From an uncultured Saprospiraceae bacterium (GTDB lineage Bacteria; Bacteroidota; Bacteroidia; Chitinophagales; Saprospiraceae): DNA of 41,560 bases. A program made the position numbers and the translations under genes. Below the pieces are notes generated by a model that was not told the DNA's origin, made no database searches, and worked only from the letters and a program-made list of their open reading frames with translations. The stretch is from contig CAKZUK010000170.1 of NCBI GenBank assembly GCA_937921775.1, positions 1-41,560 of the forward strand. Reading direction: 5' to 3'. This document shows, piece after piece, positions 17,727 to 25,227 of the stretch; within the stretch, counting starts at the first letter, position 1, and the number at the start of each line of letters is the position of its first letter.

Positions 17727-18758
17727 TCAATCTGCACGAGATTCAATATAAGCACGCAAATCAGCCAACTGCTGCTCAGACATTTTCTCAGCAGTATACT
17801 GCGGCATATAAGCACGCTTACCTGGATGAGGAGGCGTCCCCCAGCGAGCTACCTGATAAACGGAAGCATGAGAGTATTTCCCAAAATGGCCTTTCAAATA
17901 ACAAAAACTTTGTTGGCTATCATCCAAATTAAAGAAAGAATAGCGCTCATTTTCATGACAATGCAAACAACTTGTCTCGTAAAATTTTTTACCATTTGCA
18001 GGGTCTCCTGTTAGTCCATTACCTTTTTTTCGATCAGTAGGTGGTGCTACAAAAGTAGCCGGTGAATCTTGGCGGTATTTACTTTTCAGTAAGACAATTG
18101 CGTCTTTATGGTCTTTTGAATTATCCTTGAGATGTGCTTGTATTTGTTTAAACTCATTATCGTTCAAATTTAAGTCCCCTAACTTAAGATCTAGGGTCCA
18201 AAGGTAAGCCAATACTGATTCCATCTCAACAGTACTTAAACGACGCCCTTGCGAGCACTCCACCGCACAAAGCTGAATGGCCTCGCGTAAATTATTACGA
18301 GCAGGTTTTACCAAATCTCCATACTTTTTTTCGTAATCTCCGTTATAAAAAGAGCTACGGTTGACGGCTCCATAAAGTGTCGTTCCTTGCAAATACGGAA
18401 TGCCATTTTCTGCGCAATAATCAAGACGCGACTGCGGATCAACTTTGACTAGATCCGAATCCTCTTTTGTGATGTTATGACAAGAAGTACAAACGAAATG
18501 CTTACTCTGTAAACGTACTTTTTTCCCATTCACAGAACCTGCACCATCTTCGACAATCACTTTCCCCATTGCGACGCTGTAACCCCGCATGCTGGTATTT
18601 ACCTCATGGTTTGGTGCTGGTTCGCCCAATGCTTTTAGCAATTCCCAAACGGAAGTACTTTCACTTATCTCCAGTGTACTTTTGGTTTGTACGCTTGTTA
18701 CTAAAAAGATGATCAGTGGTAGTAATCCGAATATTAATAACTTTTTCATGTGATTCAT
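17727..18758 (-). CDS. exported diheme c-type cytochrome, TsdA/SoxA-like
   Basis: A 343-residue protein with a signal peptide (hydrophobic to about residue 20; the start may instead be Met4) and two heme-binding motifs, CTSCH (Cys90, Cys93, His94) and CLHCH (Cys264, Cys267, His268). The first domain carries GTTLYGAVN and IQLCAVECSQGRRLSTVEMESVLAYLWTL, which resembles the block after the first heme in thiosulfate dehydrogenases and SoxA-like proteins. Met318 in AYMPQ is a likely axial ligand of the second heme. It would act in periplasmic electron transfer. It is the last gene of a minus-strand set with a barrel protein and a cytochrome-like lipoprotein. Diheme cytochrome is certain; a thiosulfate substrate is only a suggestion. 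Confidence 0.88.
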   Translation of the reverse strand: MNHMKKLLIFGLLPLIIFLVTSVQTKSTLEISESTSVWELLKALGEPAPNHEVNTSMRGYSVAMGKVIVEDGAGSVNGKKVRLQSKHFVCTSCHNITKEDSDLVKVDPQSRLDYCAENGIPYLQGTTLYGAVNRSSFYNGDYEKKYGDLVKPARNNLREAIQLCAVECSQGRRLSTVEMESVLAYLWTLDLKLGDLNLNDNEFKQIQAHLKDNSKDHKDAIVLLKSKYRQDSPATFVAPPTDRKKGNGLTGDPANGKKFYETSCLHCHENERYSFFNLDDSQQSFCYLKGHFGKYSHASVYQVARWGTPPHPGKRAYMPQYTAEKMSEQQLADLRAYIESRAD

Positions 18759-18937
18759 TTTTCTTGTTAATCGATCGCTATTTTGCTCCCACTTTCACTG
18801 TCTGATCGCTTCGTTGTCAAAGCCTAGATTGCTTATACCTCACGGAAAGTCTGTTTCGCTCCGAGAGGCTTGCTCACTATTCTAAGCCCGCGACTAATGT
18901 CCCCGTAAGAAGAGAAGCCCTCAAACCAGCAATCCCA

Positions 18938-19801
18938 CTAGAGGTTAAAAATTCGAGAAATAGTGAAGCCTAGACGGAATTCATTATCACCCCAGTTAGC
19001 AGTAGTATATGGAATATAATCTGCTTCAGAAATTCCAGTAGCATTGGTGAAATTGATTTGAAAAACGTGGCCACCAGTATCGATCTCAAGACCAAGTCCA
19101 ATAGGTGCGTAATAATCAATACCCTCTGGTCGTGTTCCCGAAATCGGAAGTGTCGCATCTATGATCAACCCAAAAACTTTAGTCATCTGAATACGGGTAG
19201 CAACTCCTAAAGAGAATAAACCATTCGTATCTCCAAATGGAACTATATTTCGATGAATATAACTGGGTACTAGCTGCAATGAAAAACGGTTCGAAAATTT
19301 TCGTGCAATTAGAAGTTGCCCACCATATACTGTACGGTGAACAGATTTCTCAAAGAAATTAATCAAGGTTTCATCTTCACTTTTCTTCATTGTAGAAACG
19401 GTACCTACACCAAGAACTGTCAATGAAATTGGCATCGCGTTTTCGCCAGTTGATTGTTGGAGAATACGATACTTTACAGTTCCATTGATTAATTGCTTTA
19501 ATGGCCCTCCTCCTTTAGTACGAGATAAGCCAACGGTCAGTTGATCTGAGATTCCGTATTCCAATCCAAACAAAATGTCCTGTGCCGTTTCCAAACCATA
19601 GAACGTTGGCCAGCCACCATTATCTCCTAGCAAGTCCCCAAAGCGATGTCCTATTCGAAAGTCGAGATTTCGTTTTTTCAAAACCTCTACGGAATGCGTA
19701 TTGATAACACGAGTATCTTTAAATGTTTCAAATACTTTATCCTGAGCTGTTAAGTTGTTGCCAATAAAAAGCAACAAGCAAAAGAGTATTACTTTATTCA
19801 T
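18938..19801 (-). CDS. DUF5777-type outer-membrane beta-barrel protein
   Basis: A 287-residue exported protein with a signal peptide cleaved near residue 19 (NNLTA|Q). The mature part shows alternating strands with aromatic girdles and the family-like blocks VEVLKKRNLDFRIGHRFGD and FGLEYGISDQLTVGLSR, and it ends in aromatic/hydrophobic residues (FTISRIFNL) as barrel proteins do. DUF5777 members are of unknown function and often sit beside cytochrome-like proteins, as here: a cytochrome-like lipoprotein is 30 bases upstream and a diheme cytochrome 179 bases downstream. A role in outer-membrane redox or ligand uptake is inferred from context only. Confidence 0.8.
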   Translation of the reverse strand: MNKVILFCLLLFIGNNLTAQDKVFETFKDTRVINTHSVEVLKKRNLDFRIGHRFGDLLGDNGGWPTFYGLETAQDILFGLEYGISDQLTVGLSRTKGGGPLKQLINGTVKYRILQQSTGENAMPISLTVLGVGTVSTMKKSEDETLINFFEKSVHRTVYGGQLLIARKFSNRFSLQLVPSYIHRNIVPFGDTNGLFSLGVATRIQMTKVFGLIIDATLPISGTRPEGIDYYAPIGLGLEIDTGGHVFQINFTNATGISEADYIPYTTANWGDNEFRLGFTISRIFNL

Positions 19802-19831
19802 AAGTTATTGAAGTTAATGTTTTGTTTTCAG

Positions 19832-20230
19832 TTAGTTTTCTAAATATCCACCATCAATCCAGCATTCTACAAGCAGTAGTTCCTCGTCTGTCAGATCTTT
19901 TGGTCTATCATCAACAGCATAATTTGGAGGCATCCCACTATTCGGATCTTCCCGTTGCGTGATTACGCGATCCATGAATGACCCCGATGTTGTAAAACCT
20001 TCAATTCCATCATAAGTCGTAAAGTCACCGGAAGAGAAACCACTAATATGGCATCCGGCATAAGCACAACTATTATCAATAATTGCTTTTATCTCTCCTT
20101 CATAGGTGACGGTAGTTGTTGTATTACAGGAAGGCGCGCTAGGTTCCGGCAATTCATCATTTGTACAAGCCTGTAAGCTTAGGAACAGATATGCTGTAAA
20201 AAATATAGATACAATAAGGTACTTTCTCAT
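19832..20230 (-). CDS. cytochrome c-like lipoprotein with CX4CH motif
   Basis: A 132-residue lipoprotein: signal peptide with lipobox LQAC (Cys22). The domain carries the motif CAYAGCH (Cys55, Cys60, His61), which has four residues between the cysteines, not the usual two, followed by a candidate axial Met in NSGMPPN and the block LTDEELLLVECWIDGGY common to cytochrome-like domains of Bacteroidota and Planctomycetes. Whether heme is bound through a CX4CH site is uncertain, though rare variants of this kind are known. It is first in the minus-strand set with the DUF5777 barrel and the diheme cytochrome, which supports a redox role at the outer or inner membrane. Confidence 0.8.
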   Translation of the reverse strand: MRKYLIVSIFFTAYLFLSLQACTNDELPEPSAPSCNTTTTVTYEGEIKAIIDNSCAYAGCHISGFSSGDFTTYDGIEGFTTSGSFMDRVITQREDPNSGMPPNYAVDDRPKDLTDEELLLVECWIDGGYLEN

Positions 20231-20338
20231 ATGGCATTAAAATTTTTCGCAATATAGAAACTTTTGGCTTTAGATGAATGCCAAGAATATGACTGAACGA
20301 TTATTTTGAGTAAAGTTGTTTAAATATTTGACTTTAGT

Positions 20339-20487
20339 ACTCTGTAACATAGAACTTGAATACATTGTTTTTTAGTGAGGACGATTCTAATATTTTTGAG
20401 AATAGCCTAAGCTATTTGAGAAAATTTGGAAAAAGCCATCGCTAAAAAAGAACATTCAAAAATTAAATAAATTTATGTTCCAGAGCA
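20339..20487 (-). mobile_element. MITE-like palindromic element, copy B
   Basis: Reverse-orientation copy of the element at 2939-3097, matching it without gaps across 20356-20485 with about eight differences. Terminal inverted repeats are CTCTGTAACATA (20340-20351) and TATGTTCCAGAG (20474-20485), 11 of 12 paired. The direct repeat TTTAGT flanks it at 20333-20338 and 20488-20493, different from that of copy A. That is what independent insertion would produce. It is non-coding and folds into one long hairpin centred near 20401-20415. Confidence 0.75.
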
Positions 20488-20518
20488 TTTAGTCTTAAAA
20501 GAAAGTTAACTACACCTT

Positions 20519-20553
20519 TTTTAGGCGAAGTTGTTGAACAACTTCGCCTAAAA
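20519..20553. repeat. perfect palindrome with 17-bp arms
   Basis: TTTTAGGCGAAGTTGTT and AACAACTTCGCCTAAAA flank a single central G. As RNA it would be a strong hairpin with A and U runs at both feet, like a bidirectional terminator, yet it lies between divergent genes, 116 bases before the bacilliredoxin start. It may insulate transcription from the adjacent MITE, or be an operator or another repeat. Confidence 0.75.
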
Positions 20554-20568
20554 TCTGTATAAGTTATG

Positions 20569-20576
20569 TATTTTTG
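20569..20576 (+). promoter_or_regulatory. Bacteroidota -7-like box before the bacilliredoxin gene
   Basis: TATTTTTG fits TAnnTTTG, about 93 bases before the start codon. No TTG lies at the standard 19-21-base distance upstream, so the promoter call is weak. Confidence 0.4.
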
Positions 20577-20669
20577 TAACAGTTGTTCAAAAGTTATGCT
20601 CAAGTAGAAGTCAAAAACTAAAGATAATTTTTAAACGACTTCATAACATAAACTAAAAATTAAGAAAAT

Positions 20670-21083
20670 ATGTATCCAGCAGAAATGGTTATTCCAATGA
20701 ATAAAGAGCTGACCGACAACGGTTTTACAGGTCTTGAAACTCCGGAAGCAGTTGAAGAACACTTAGGGAGTAAGGAAGGTACCGCATTATTGGTTATCAA
20801 TTCAGTATGTGGTTGTGCAGCAGCTAATGCTCGCCCTGGTGCTAAGATGTCAGTAGGAGGCGATAAGACTCCAGACAAGCTTTTCACTGTATTTGCAGGT
20901 TTCCACGGAGATGCGGTTGCTAAGTCCCGAGAGTTCTTGTTGCCTTACCCTCCTTCTTCGCCTTGTATTGCGCTTTTCAAGGATGGCAAACTTGTTCACT
21001 TTTTGGAGCGCCACCATATTGAAGGTAGATCGGCTGAAATTATTGCGACTAATTTGAAAATGGCTTATGATCGCTTTTGCTAA
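20670..21083 (+). CDS. BrxA/BrxB-family bacilliredoxin
   Basis: A 137-residue thioredoxin-fold protein of the DUF1094/bacilliredoxin family. The characteristic CGC active site is at Cys47-Gly-Cys49 in INSVCGCAAANARPG, and the start MYPAEMVIPMNKEL and the PPSSPCIALFKDGKLVHFLERHHIEGR block are diagnostic. In Bacillus these proteins remove bacillithiol from mixed disulfides after oxidative stress; some Bacteroidota are thought to make bacillithiol, but no bsh gene is in this window. Cytoplasmic and single-gene, followed by an intrinsic terminator. I cannot tell BrxA from BrxB by eye, so no symbol is given. Confidence 0.93.
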   Translation: MYPAEMVIPMNKELTDNGFTGLETPEAVEEHLGSKEGTALLVINSVCGCAAANARPGAKMSVGGDKTPDKLFTVFAGFHGDAVAKSREFLLPYPPSSPCIALFKDGKLVHFLERHHIEGRSAEIIATNLKMAYDRFC

Positions 21084-21103
21084 ATGCGATTGATTGGCTT
21101 AGG

Positions 21104-21144
21104 AAAAATCCCGAATCTTGTTTTCAAGATTTGGGATTTTTTTG
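21104..21144 (+). terminator. intrinsic terminator after the bacilliredoxin gene
   Basis: AAAAATCCCGAATCTTG pairs with CAAGATTTGGGATTTTT (one G-T type position) around TTTT, followed by more T. It also sits in the 117-base gap to the convergent pdxH and could work for both. Confidence 0.85.
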
Positions 21145-21200
21145 TCTTTTTTGTAAAATGGGAACAATTGATCGGCTGAGTAAGATCGAAGTTAAGCATT

Positions 21201-21854
21201 CTAAGGAGCCAGACGCTCCAATTTCCACTCTCCCCCATCAAGATGATAACTAATACGGTCATGCAAACGACTAGAGCGGCCTTGCCAAAACTCTACCACA
21301 TCAGGTACTAGTCGATAACCTCCCCAATGTGATGGTCGCGGTAATGCTTCAGCATCTTGGTATTTTGATTTTAATTCTTCTACATTTTTTTCGAGAAGAT
21401 TGCGGTCTGAGATAACTTCACTCTGGGGAGAAGCCCATGCACCTATCTGACTGCCCTTGGGCCGTGATTGAAAATATTGATCAGACTCTTCTTGTGATAG
21501 CTTTTCGATTTTTCCCTCAATGCGGATTTGCCGTTCGAGGTCAAGCCAACAAAAAACCATGGCTGCAAATGGGTTTACCTCAAGTTCTTTTCCTTTTTTA
21601 CTATTGTAATTGGTATAAAAAACGAAGCCTTTTTCATCATAGGCTTTTAGCAGAACAATCCGAGCAGAGGGGCGACCTTCTTTGGTAGACGTAGCGACTG
21701 TCATTGCATTGGGTTCACGCACTTCAGATTTCATGGCTTCTAAAAACCATTGATCAAATTGTTGGGCAGGATGCGCAGCTACTTCTTCTATGGATAAGGA
21801 CTTGGCCCTATAATCCTCTCGAAGGTTTTGTACTTTATCTTTATCGACTTGCAT
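21201..21854 (-). CDS. pdxH: pyridoxamine 5'-phosphate oxidase
   Basis: A 217-residue FMN enzyme that oxidises pyridoxamine or pyridoxine 5'-phosphate to pyridoxal 5'-phosphate, the last step of vitamin B6 synthesis and salvage. Recognisable blocks in order: NLREDYRAKSL (N-terminus), EPNAMTVATSTKEGRPSARIVLLKAYDEKGFVFYTNYNSKKG (FMN and substrate region), WLDLERQIRIEG, SRPKGSQIGAWASPQS and the C-terminal WGGYRLVPDVVEFWQGRSSRLHDR. The length matches the family. It is convergent with the bacilliredoxin gene and shows no operon partner. Confidence 0.97.
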   Translation of the reverse strand: MQVDKDKVQNLREDYRAKSLSIEEVAAHPAQQFDQWFLEAMKSEVREPNAMTVATSTKEGRPSARIVLLKAYDEKGFVFYTNYNSKKGKELEVNPFAAMVFCWLDLERQIRIEGKIEKLSQEESDQYFQSRPKGSQIGAWASPQSEVISDRNLLEKNVEELKSKYQDAEALPRPSHWGGYRLVPDVVEFWQGRSSRLHDRISYHLDGGEWKLERLAP

Positions 21855-21983
21855 TTTCTTATTTTTTGTAAAAATACGAAAAATTCAGTGGTTGCTTCAT
21901 GGGCAATTTCAGAGGTAATCTCTTATTTTTTAGTCTTCTCGAAATTGCAAACCTTTCCCCATGTATAACAAGCATTGAATTTT

Positions 21984-22044
21984 AAAACGTGGTTCTTTGA
22001 CAAATCTCGTGATACAATCCAATGTTAAAGAACGAAAAACGTTT
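21984..22044 (-). terminator. hairpin after the TonB receptor gene
   Basis: AAACGT..GTTCTTTGACA pairs with TGTTAAAGAAC..ACGTTT, with a small internal asymmetry and a loop of about 20 bases. On the minus strand it starts 18 bases past the receptor stop and ends in CGTTTTAAAATT. Likely a terminator. Confidence 0.5.
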
Positions 22045-22062
22045 ACAAGAAAGTTATTAAAA

Positions 22063-24507
22063 TTAAAAATTAGCTTTTAGTCCAACATTAAGAGCACGAG
22101 GCATACCAGGGCGGAGTCCCGCAGGTCTTTTTGCAACTACATATTTTCTATCCCCTAGGTTGGTCATACTAGCAAACAGACTGATATATTCATGTGCCTG
22201 ATAACTTGCGCTGGCATCAAAAGTGAAGTAGGCATCAATTTTATCTACATCAGCAATCGTTCCTTGTCCGGGGGAAGTCAGCATTTCGCTAAGGTATTTT
22301 CCGCTAAGGTTAATACTAAATTTATGATGGATCAGGCCAAGAGAAAGCGTTAGTTGATTTTTTGCAAGATATGGGAAAGCATCACCTGCGAGGACATTTC
22401 CCCAACCTTCAAATTCACTTTCAAAGTCATTCAGGAATTCAGCGGCGGTATAAGTGTAAGCCAATGAAAGTGGCATACTAAATTCACTTTTTCTATTTAC
22501 CGATAACAAGTCATAGCTCAATTGCAATTCCAATCCTTTGGTGCGCACTTCTCCTCCATTGTACAAATCATTAGTACCTGCGCCTCCACCTGCGGCTAGG
22601 TCAGCTCCCAGCAAATTGTTATAATCATTCAAAAATAAAACAGCTTCACCAGACAATGCATTTTTTGTGTATCGCACACCTAGTTCATAATTGACACTTT
22701 CTTCTGGTTCCGTTTCATCGTTTGAGCCCGGAGGAGCAAAACCTTTATGGACACCAGCAAAGGTGCTCATGAATCGATTGAATTGATAATCCAATCCAAT
22801 ACCCGGGATGAACACATCTACTTGGTTGCTTCTTTCCGATAAATCACTACCGACTCTTTCTGGATCTTCCTTTCCATAATCTTTACGATCGATTTTTATA
22901 TTTTCATGTCGGATTCCAGGGATTGCAGTGAACTTACCAAACTTCAAGGTGTATTGTAAGTGGGTCGCAATTGCGTTCGCTGTTTCAATTCGATTACTTT
23001 CTGTACCTCCCAAGCCTGACTTAGTCAATTCCATTACTCCATCTTCCATTCCATATTCATCAACCCATTGAAATCGATCAATCTGATCTTGATGTATCCG
23101 TACACCAAAATTAATATTGTGATCAATTACTCCAGTTTTAAAATCAAAACCTAAAGTAGTTTGAAGCCCTTGACCATAATAAGAACGATTATTTGCTTTT
23201 ACAAAAAGTGCGTCTGAATGACTGCTGCTAGTTCCGGTAAGGATATTATAAGCCTCTTCGTATTCAGAAGGATTGTTCAAAATTGATCCGATTTTTATAC
23301 TGTTATCAGCACTATCTTTCACCTTATCTAGTTTGTACCAATTACGAGAAAAGTCAGTTCGATAAGCGGTAGTTGCTATATTAAAATGGTCGGAGAATTT
23401 TGCACGATGTGTTACAGACAGTTGTGATTGCTCTACGTTCATTTGATCCACTTGCGATCCAGCATATCTTCGGTATGGATTGGCATCAAAATCAGTTTGG
23501 GTTAATCCTAAGTAAGTTTCATTCGAAGTTTCGTTGACACGTCCTGCTTTGAAACTAAGTGATTGATATACTTTTGCGCTGTCATTGGTATTGATACGAA
23601 ACTTGACGAGATAATCTTTTTTGTCAAAACCAGTATTACCGCCTCCATCGAGTTCTTTAAATCCATCAGAGCTGTATTGAAATGTTTCTACCATGTAGGC
23701 CACGTTTTTGTGTGCGTTGCCAACAAAAGCGTGTAAGTTTCGCCCTCCAAAGCTACCACCTAATAAATTGATTCTTCCAGAGAAAGCATCAGGTATTTGG
23801 GTAGAAACTAAATTGATGGCACCACCTGTAGTATAGGGGCCGTATTTGATTTGGCTACTTCCTTTTAAAATTTCGACCGCCTGCATTCTTCCGATGGTTG
23901 GGAAATAATAAGCCGCTGGTGCTGCGTAAGGAGCAGGAGCCATGAGTACACCGTCTTCCATTACAGTAATTTTAGAGCTGCGTTCTACTCCGGTCCCTCT
24001 TAATCCGATATTGGGTCGGAGCCCAAAACCATCTTCTTCCTGAATGTTGACACCAGGAACAGCACGAAGAATCTGACTAATATCTGTGTAGCTAAATTTT
24101 TGAAGTTCTTTAGGAGATATATAATTTACTGAGCCTGGAATGTTTTTCAAACCGAGTACACCACCAGTGGTTACGGTTATTTCCAAAAGATCAGAAATGG
24201 TTTCTATCATTGAAAAATTGATATCGAGTGTATCGTTCTCTGGTAGTTCCACCTCCTTCTCCAGCGTAAAGTAACCTATACTTGAAACGATTAAGGTATA
24301 ATTTCCTTTAGGAATATTTTTAATGCTATAGTTACCGTTGCCATTTGTTGAAGTCCCTAATTGAGTGTCTTTCAAGTAGATAGTCACGCCTGCTAAAGGG
24401 CTAAATTCGTCTGCATGACTTATATTTCCTTGAATAACAGCGTTTTGAGCCATGATACTAATGGAGCTTAGTATCAATACAATCAGGCTTATCGGTATTC
24501 TCTTCAT
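22063..24507 (-). CDS. TonB-dependent outer-membrane receptor, FecA-like
   Basis: An 814-residue receptor. A signal peptide (to about residue 20) is followed by a carboxypeptidase-regulatory-like domain (about 22-100), a possible TonB box near 109-114, the plug (about 118-235) and a 22-strand-type barrel ending in Phe. The plug block GLRGTGVERSSKITVMEDGVLMAPAPYAAPAAYYFP closely resembles the ferric-dicitrate receptor FecA group, so the cargo may be an iron chelate; this is family inference. No FecIR-type sigma/anti-sigma pair or SusD partner is adjacent. It has its own consensus promoter (24547-24577). Monocistronic, with a hairpin after the stop. Confidence 0.93.
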   Translation of the reverse strand: MKRIPISLIVLILSSISIMAQNAVIQGNISHADEFSPLAGVTIYLKDTQLGTSTNGNGNYSIKNIPKGNYTLIVSSIGYFTLEKEVELPENDTLDINFSMIETISDLLEITVTTGGVLGLKNIPGSVNYISPKELQKFSYTDISQILRAVPGVNIQEEDGFGLRPNIGLRGTGVERSSKITVMEDGVLMAPAPYAAPAAYYFPTIGRMQAVEILKGSSQIKYGPYTTGGAINLVSTQIPDAFSGRINLLGGSFGGRNLHAFVGNAHKNVAYMVETFQYSSDGFKELDGGGNTGFDKKDYLVKFRINTNDSAKVYQSLSFKAGRVNETSNETYLGLTQTDFDANPYRRYAGSQVDQMNVEQSQLSVTHRAKFSDHFNIATTAYRTDFSRNWYKLDKVKDSADNSIKIGSILNNPSEYEEAYNILTGTSSSHSDALFVKANNRSYYGQGLQTTLGFDFKTGVIDHNINFGVRIHQDQIDRFQWVDEYGMEDGVMELTKSGLGGTESNRIETANAIATHLQYTLKFGKFTAIPGIRHENIKIDRKDYGKEDPERVGSDLSERSNQVDVFIPGIGLDYQFNRFMSTFAGVHKGFAPPGSNDETEPEESVNYELGVRYTKNALSGEAVLFLNDYNNLLGADLAAGGGAGTNDLYNGGEVRTKGLELQLSYDLLSVNRKSEFSMPLSLAYTYTAAEFLNDFESEFEGWGNVLAGDAFPYLAKNQLTLSLGLIHHKFSINLSGKYLSEMLTSPGQGTIADVDKIDAYFTFDASASYQAHEYISLFASMTNLGDRKYVVAKRPAGLRPGMPRALNVGLKANF

Positions 24508-24546
24508 TTAGCGTTAAGTTTATTTAGACTAATTCTCAATTAGCGG

Positions 24547-24577
24547 CAAATGTACTATATCATTTCCCAAAAACCAA
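24547..24577 (-). promoter_or_regulatory. Bacteroidota promoter of the TonB receptor gene
   Basis: On the minus strand, TTG (complement of 24575-24577), exactly 20 bases, then TACATTTG (complement of 24547-24554). Both elements and the spacing fit the -33/-7 consensus TTG-N19-21-TAnnTTTG. It lies 40 bases before the start codon. Confidence 0.75.
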
Positions 24578-24691
24578 GGCCAAATATTGAAAAGAAAAAA
24601 AATTTACATTGAGTTTACCATGGAATGTTTTGTATCAGAATAAGTGGAAAACACAGGAGCTGAGTAAGCACTATCGATGGGAAGATACCGA

Positions 24692-24773
24692 CAAAAAAAA
24701 GACCCTGTCAAGCATAACCTGACAGGGACAAAACAAAAAACAAACACTATGAACAAACACTATCGTTAGTCAG
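24692..24773. ncRNA. hairpin unit 1, candidate small RNA or leader
   Basis: CCCTGTCA (24703-24710) pairs with TGACAGGG (24720-24727). The stem is bounded by an A8 tract on the left; on the minus strand this is hairpin plus T8, a strong intrinsic terminator. To the right is a 37-base A-rich segment (24725-24761), 35 of 37 identical to that of unit 3. It ends in a six-codon ORF (24749-24769, MNKHYR), and AAACACT/AGTGTTT (to 24778) can pair across that ORF. The strand is undecided; the T-tract favours a minus-strand RNA. Confidence 0.45.
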
Positions 24774-24793
24774 TGTTTATAAGGCTTTAAAAG

Positions 24794-24852
24794 TCCCTGC
24801 CGCTTAAGCGGCAGGGATTGAATTAAAACATATAAAAACACTCTACCCTTAC
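24794..24852. ncRNA. hairpin unit 2, diverged
   Basis: Positions 24794-24817 form a perfect 24-base palindrome (TCCCTGCCGCTT and its complement). The following A-rich segment is diverged, but ends in AAACACTCTACCCTTA, close to the corresponding end of unit 3. The stem sequence differs from units 1 and 3 while pairing is complete. Confidence 0.4.
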
Positions 24853-24968
24853 ATGGAATTCTCCGATGCCTGAAAAGCTAAAAGCTTAACTACACCCGGG
24901 GAGGACTCTCTTTGGGAGATCGAGTTTCAAAAAATCAAATTAAATAAATAATAAAGGAGGAAATTAAT

Positions 24969-24998
24969 ATGTGGGGAAAACGAAAATTGAGGGGGTAA
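24969..24998 (+). CDS. nine-codon ORF with perfect Shine-Dalgarno
   Basis: AAAGGAGG (24953-24960) lies eight bases before an ATG opening MWGKRKLRG and a TAA. Such a strong Shine-Dalgarno is unusual in Bacteroidota, where ribosome binding mostly relies on A-rich leaders. The ORF stops right before hairpin unit 3, an arrangement like a leader peptide in front of an attenuator. Equally it may be a chance purine run. Translation is unproven. Confidence 0.25.
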   Translation: MWGKRKLRG

Positions 24999-25067
24999 AA
25001 AAATCCCTCCGATTGACTCGGAGGGATAAAACAAAAAACAAAAACTATGAACAAACACTCACCCTAA
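24997..25067. ncRNA. hairpin unit 3, candidate small RNA or leader
   Basis: ATCCCTCCG (25003-25011) pairs perfectly with CGGAGGGAT (25019-25027) around seven bases. An A7 tract on the left gives hairpin plus T7 on the minus strand. The segment 25023-25059 repeats 24725-24761 with two differences and again opens a six-codon ORF (25047-25067, MNKHSP) of the same length as that of unit 1. In minus orientation it could also terminate transcription from the gene ending at 25228. Confidence 0.45.
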
Positions 25068-25227
25068 AATTCTTAAACAATCAGTAACAATTATTATAAT
25101 CCTAAAGATGCAATTACCGCGCCTGTTTCTTAGATAATCAACAAGGCGCTTTGCGATAATGTGCTTGTTGTTTTGTTATACTTCTTATAAGTCAAACGCT
25201 GTGCCGTTTTTCAAAAACAGGTCACTT

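Larger units (their letters stand above)
20231..20669. other. 439-bp intergenic region between divergent genes
   Basis: Contains MITE-like copy B (20339-20487), a perfect 17-bp-arm palindrome (20519-20553) and a -7-like box (20569-20576) before the bacilliredoxin gene. There is no coding ORF. Confidence 0.75.
24508..25227. other. 720-bp gene-free region with three related hairpin units
   Basis: Holds the TonB receptor promoter, three hairpin units (24692-24773, 24794-24852, 24997-25067), a nine-codon ORF behind a perfect Shine-Dalgarno (24969-24998), and a GCGCCT/AGGCGC inverted pair near 25116-25155. There is no ORF of normal gene length. Confidence 0.75.

Noticed and set aside
17466..17932. 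Plus-strand ORFs of 62 and 93 codons around the convergent junction
   Set aside because: Composition is not protein-like, they overlap repeats and the antisense of the diheme cytochrome gene, and no family is recognised.
24794..24820. Palindrome plus GGGATTGAA resembling the end of a CRISPR repeat
   Set aside because: Only one copy of that exact sequence and no regular spacers; the neighbouring hairpins differ in sequence. No cas gene is present.
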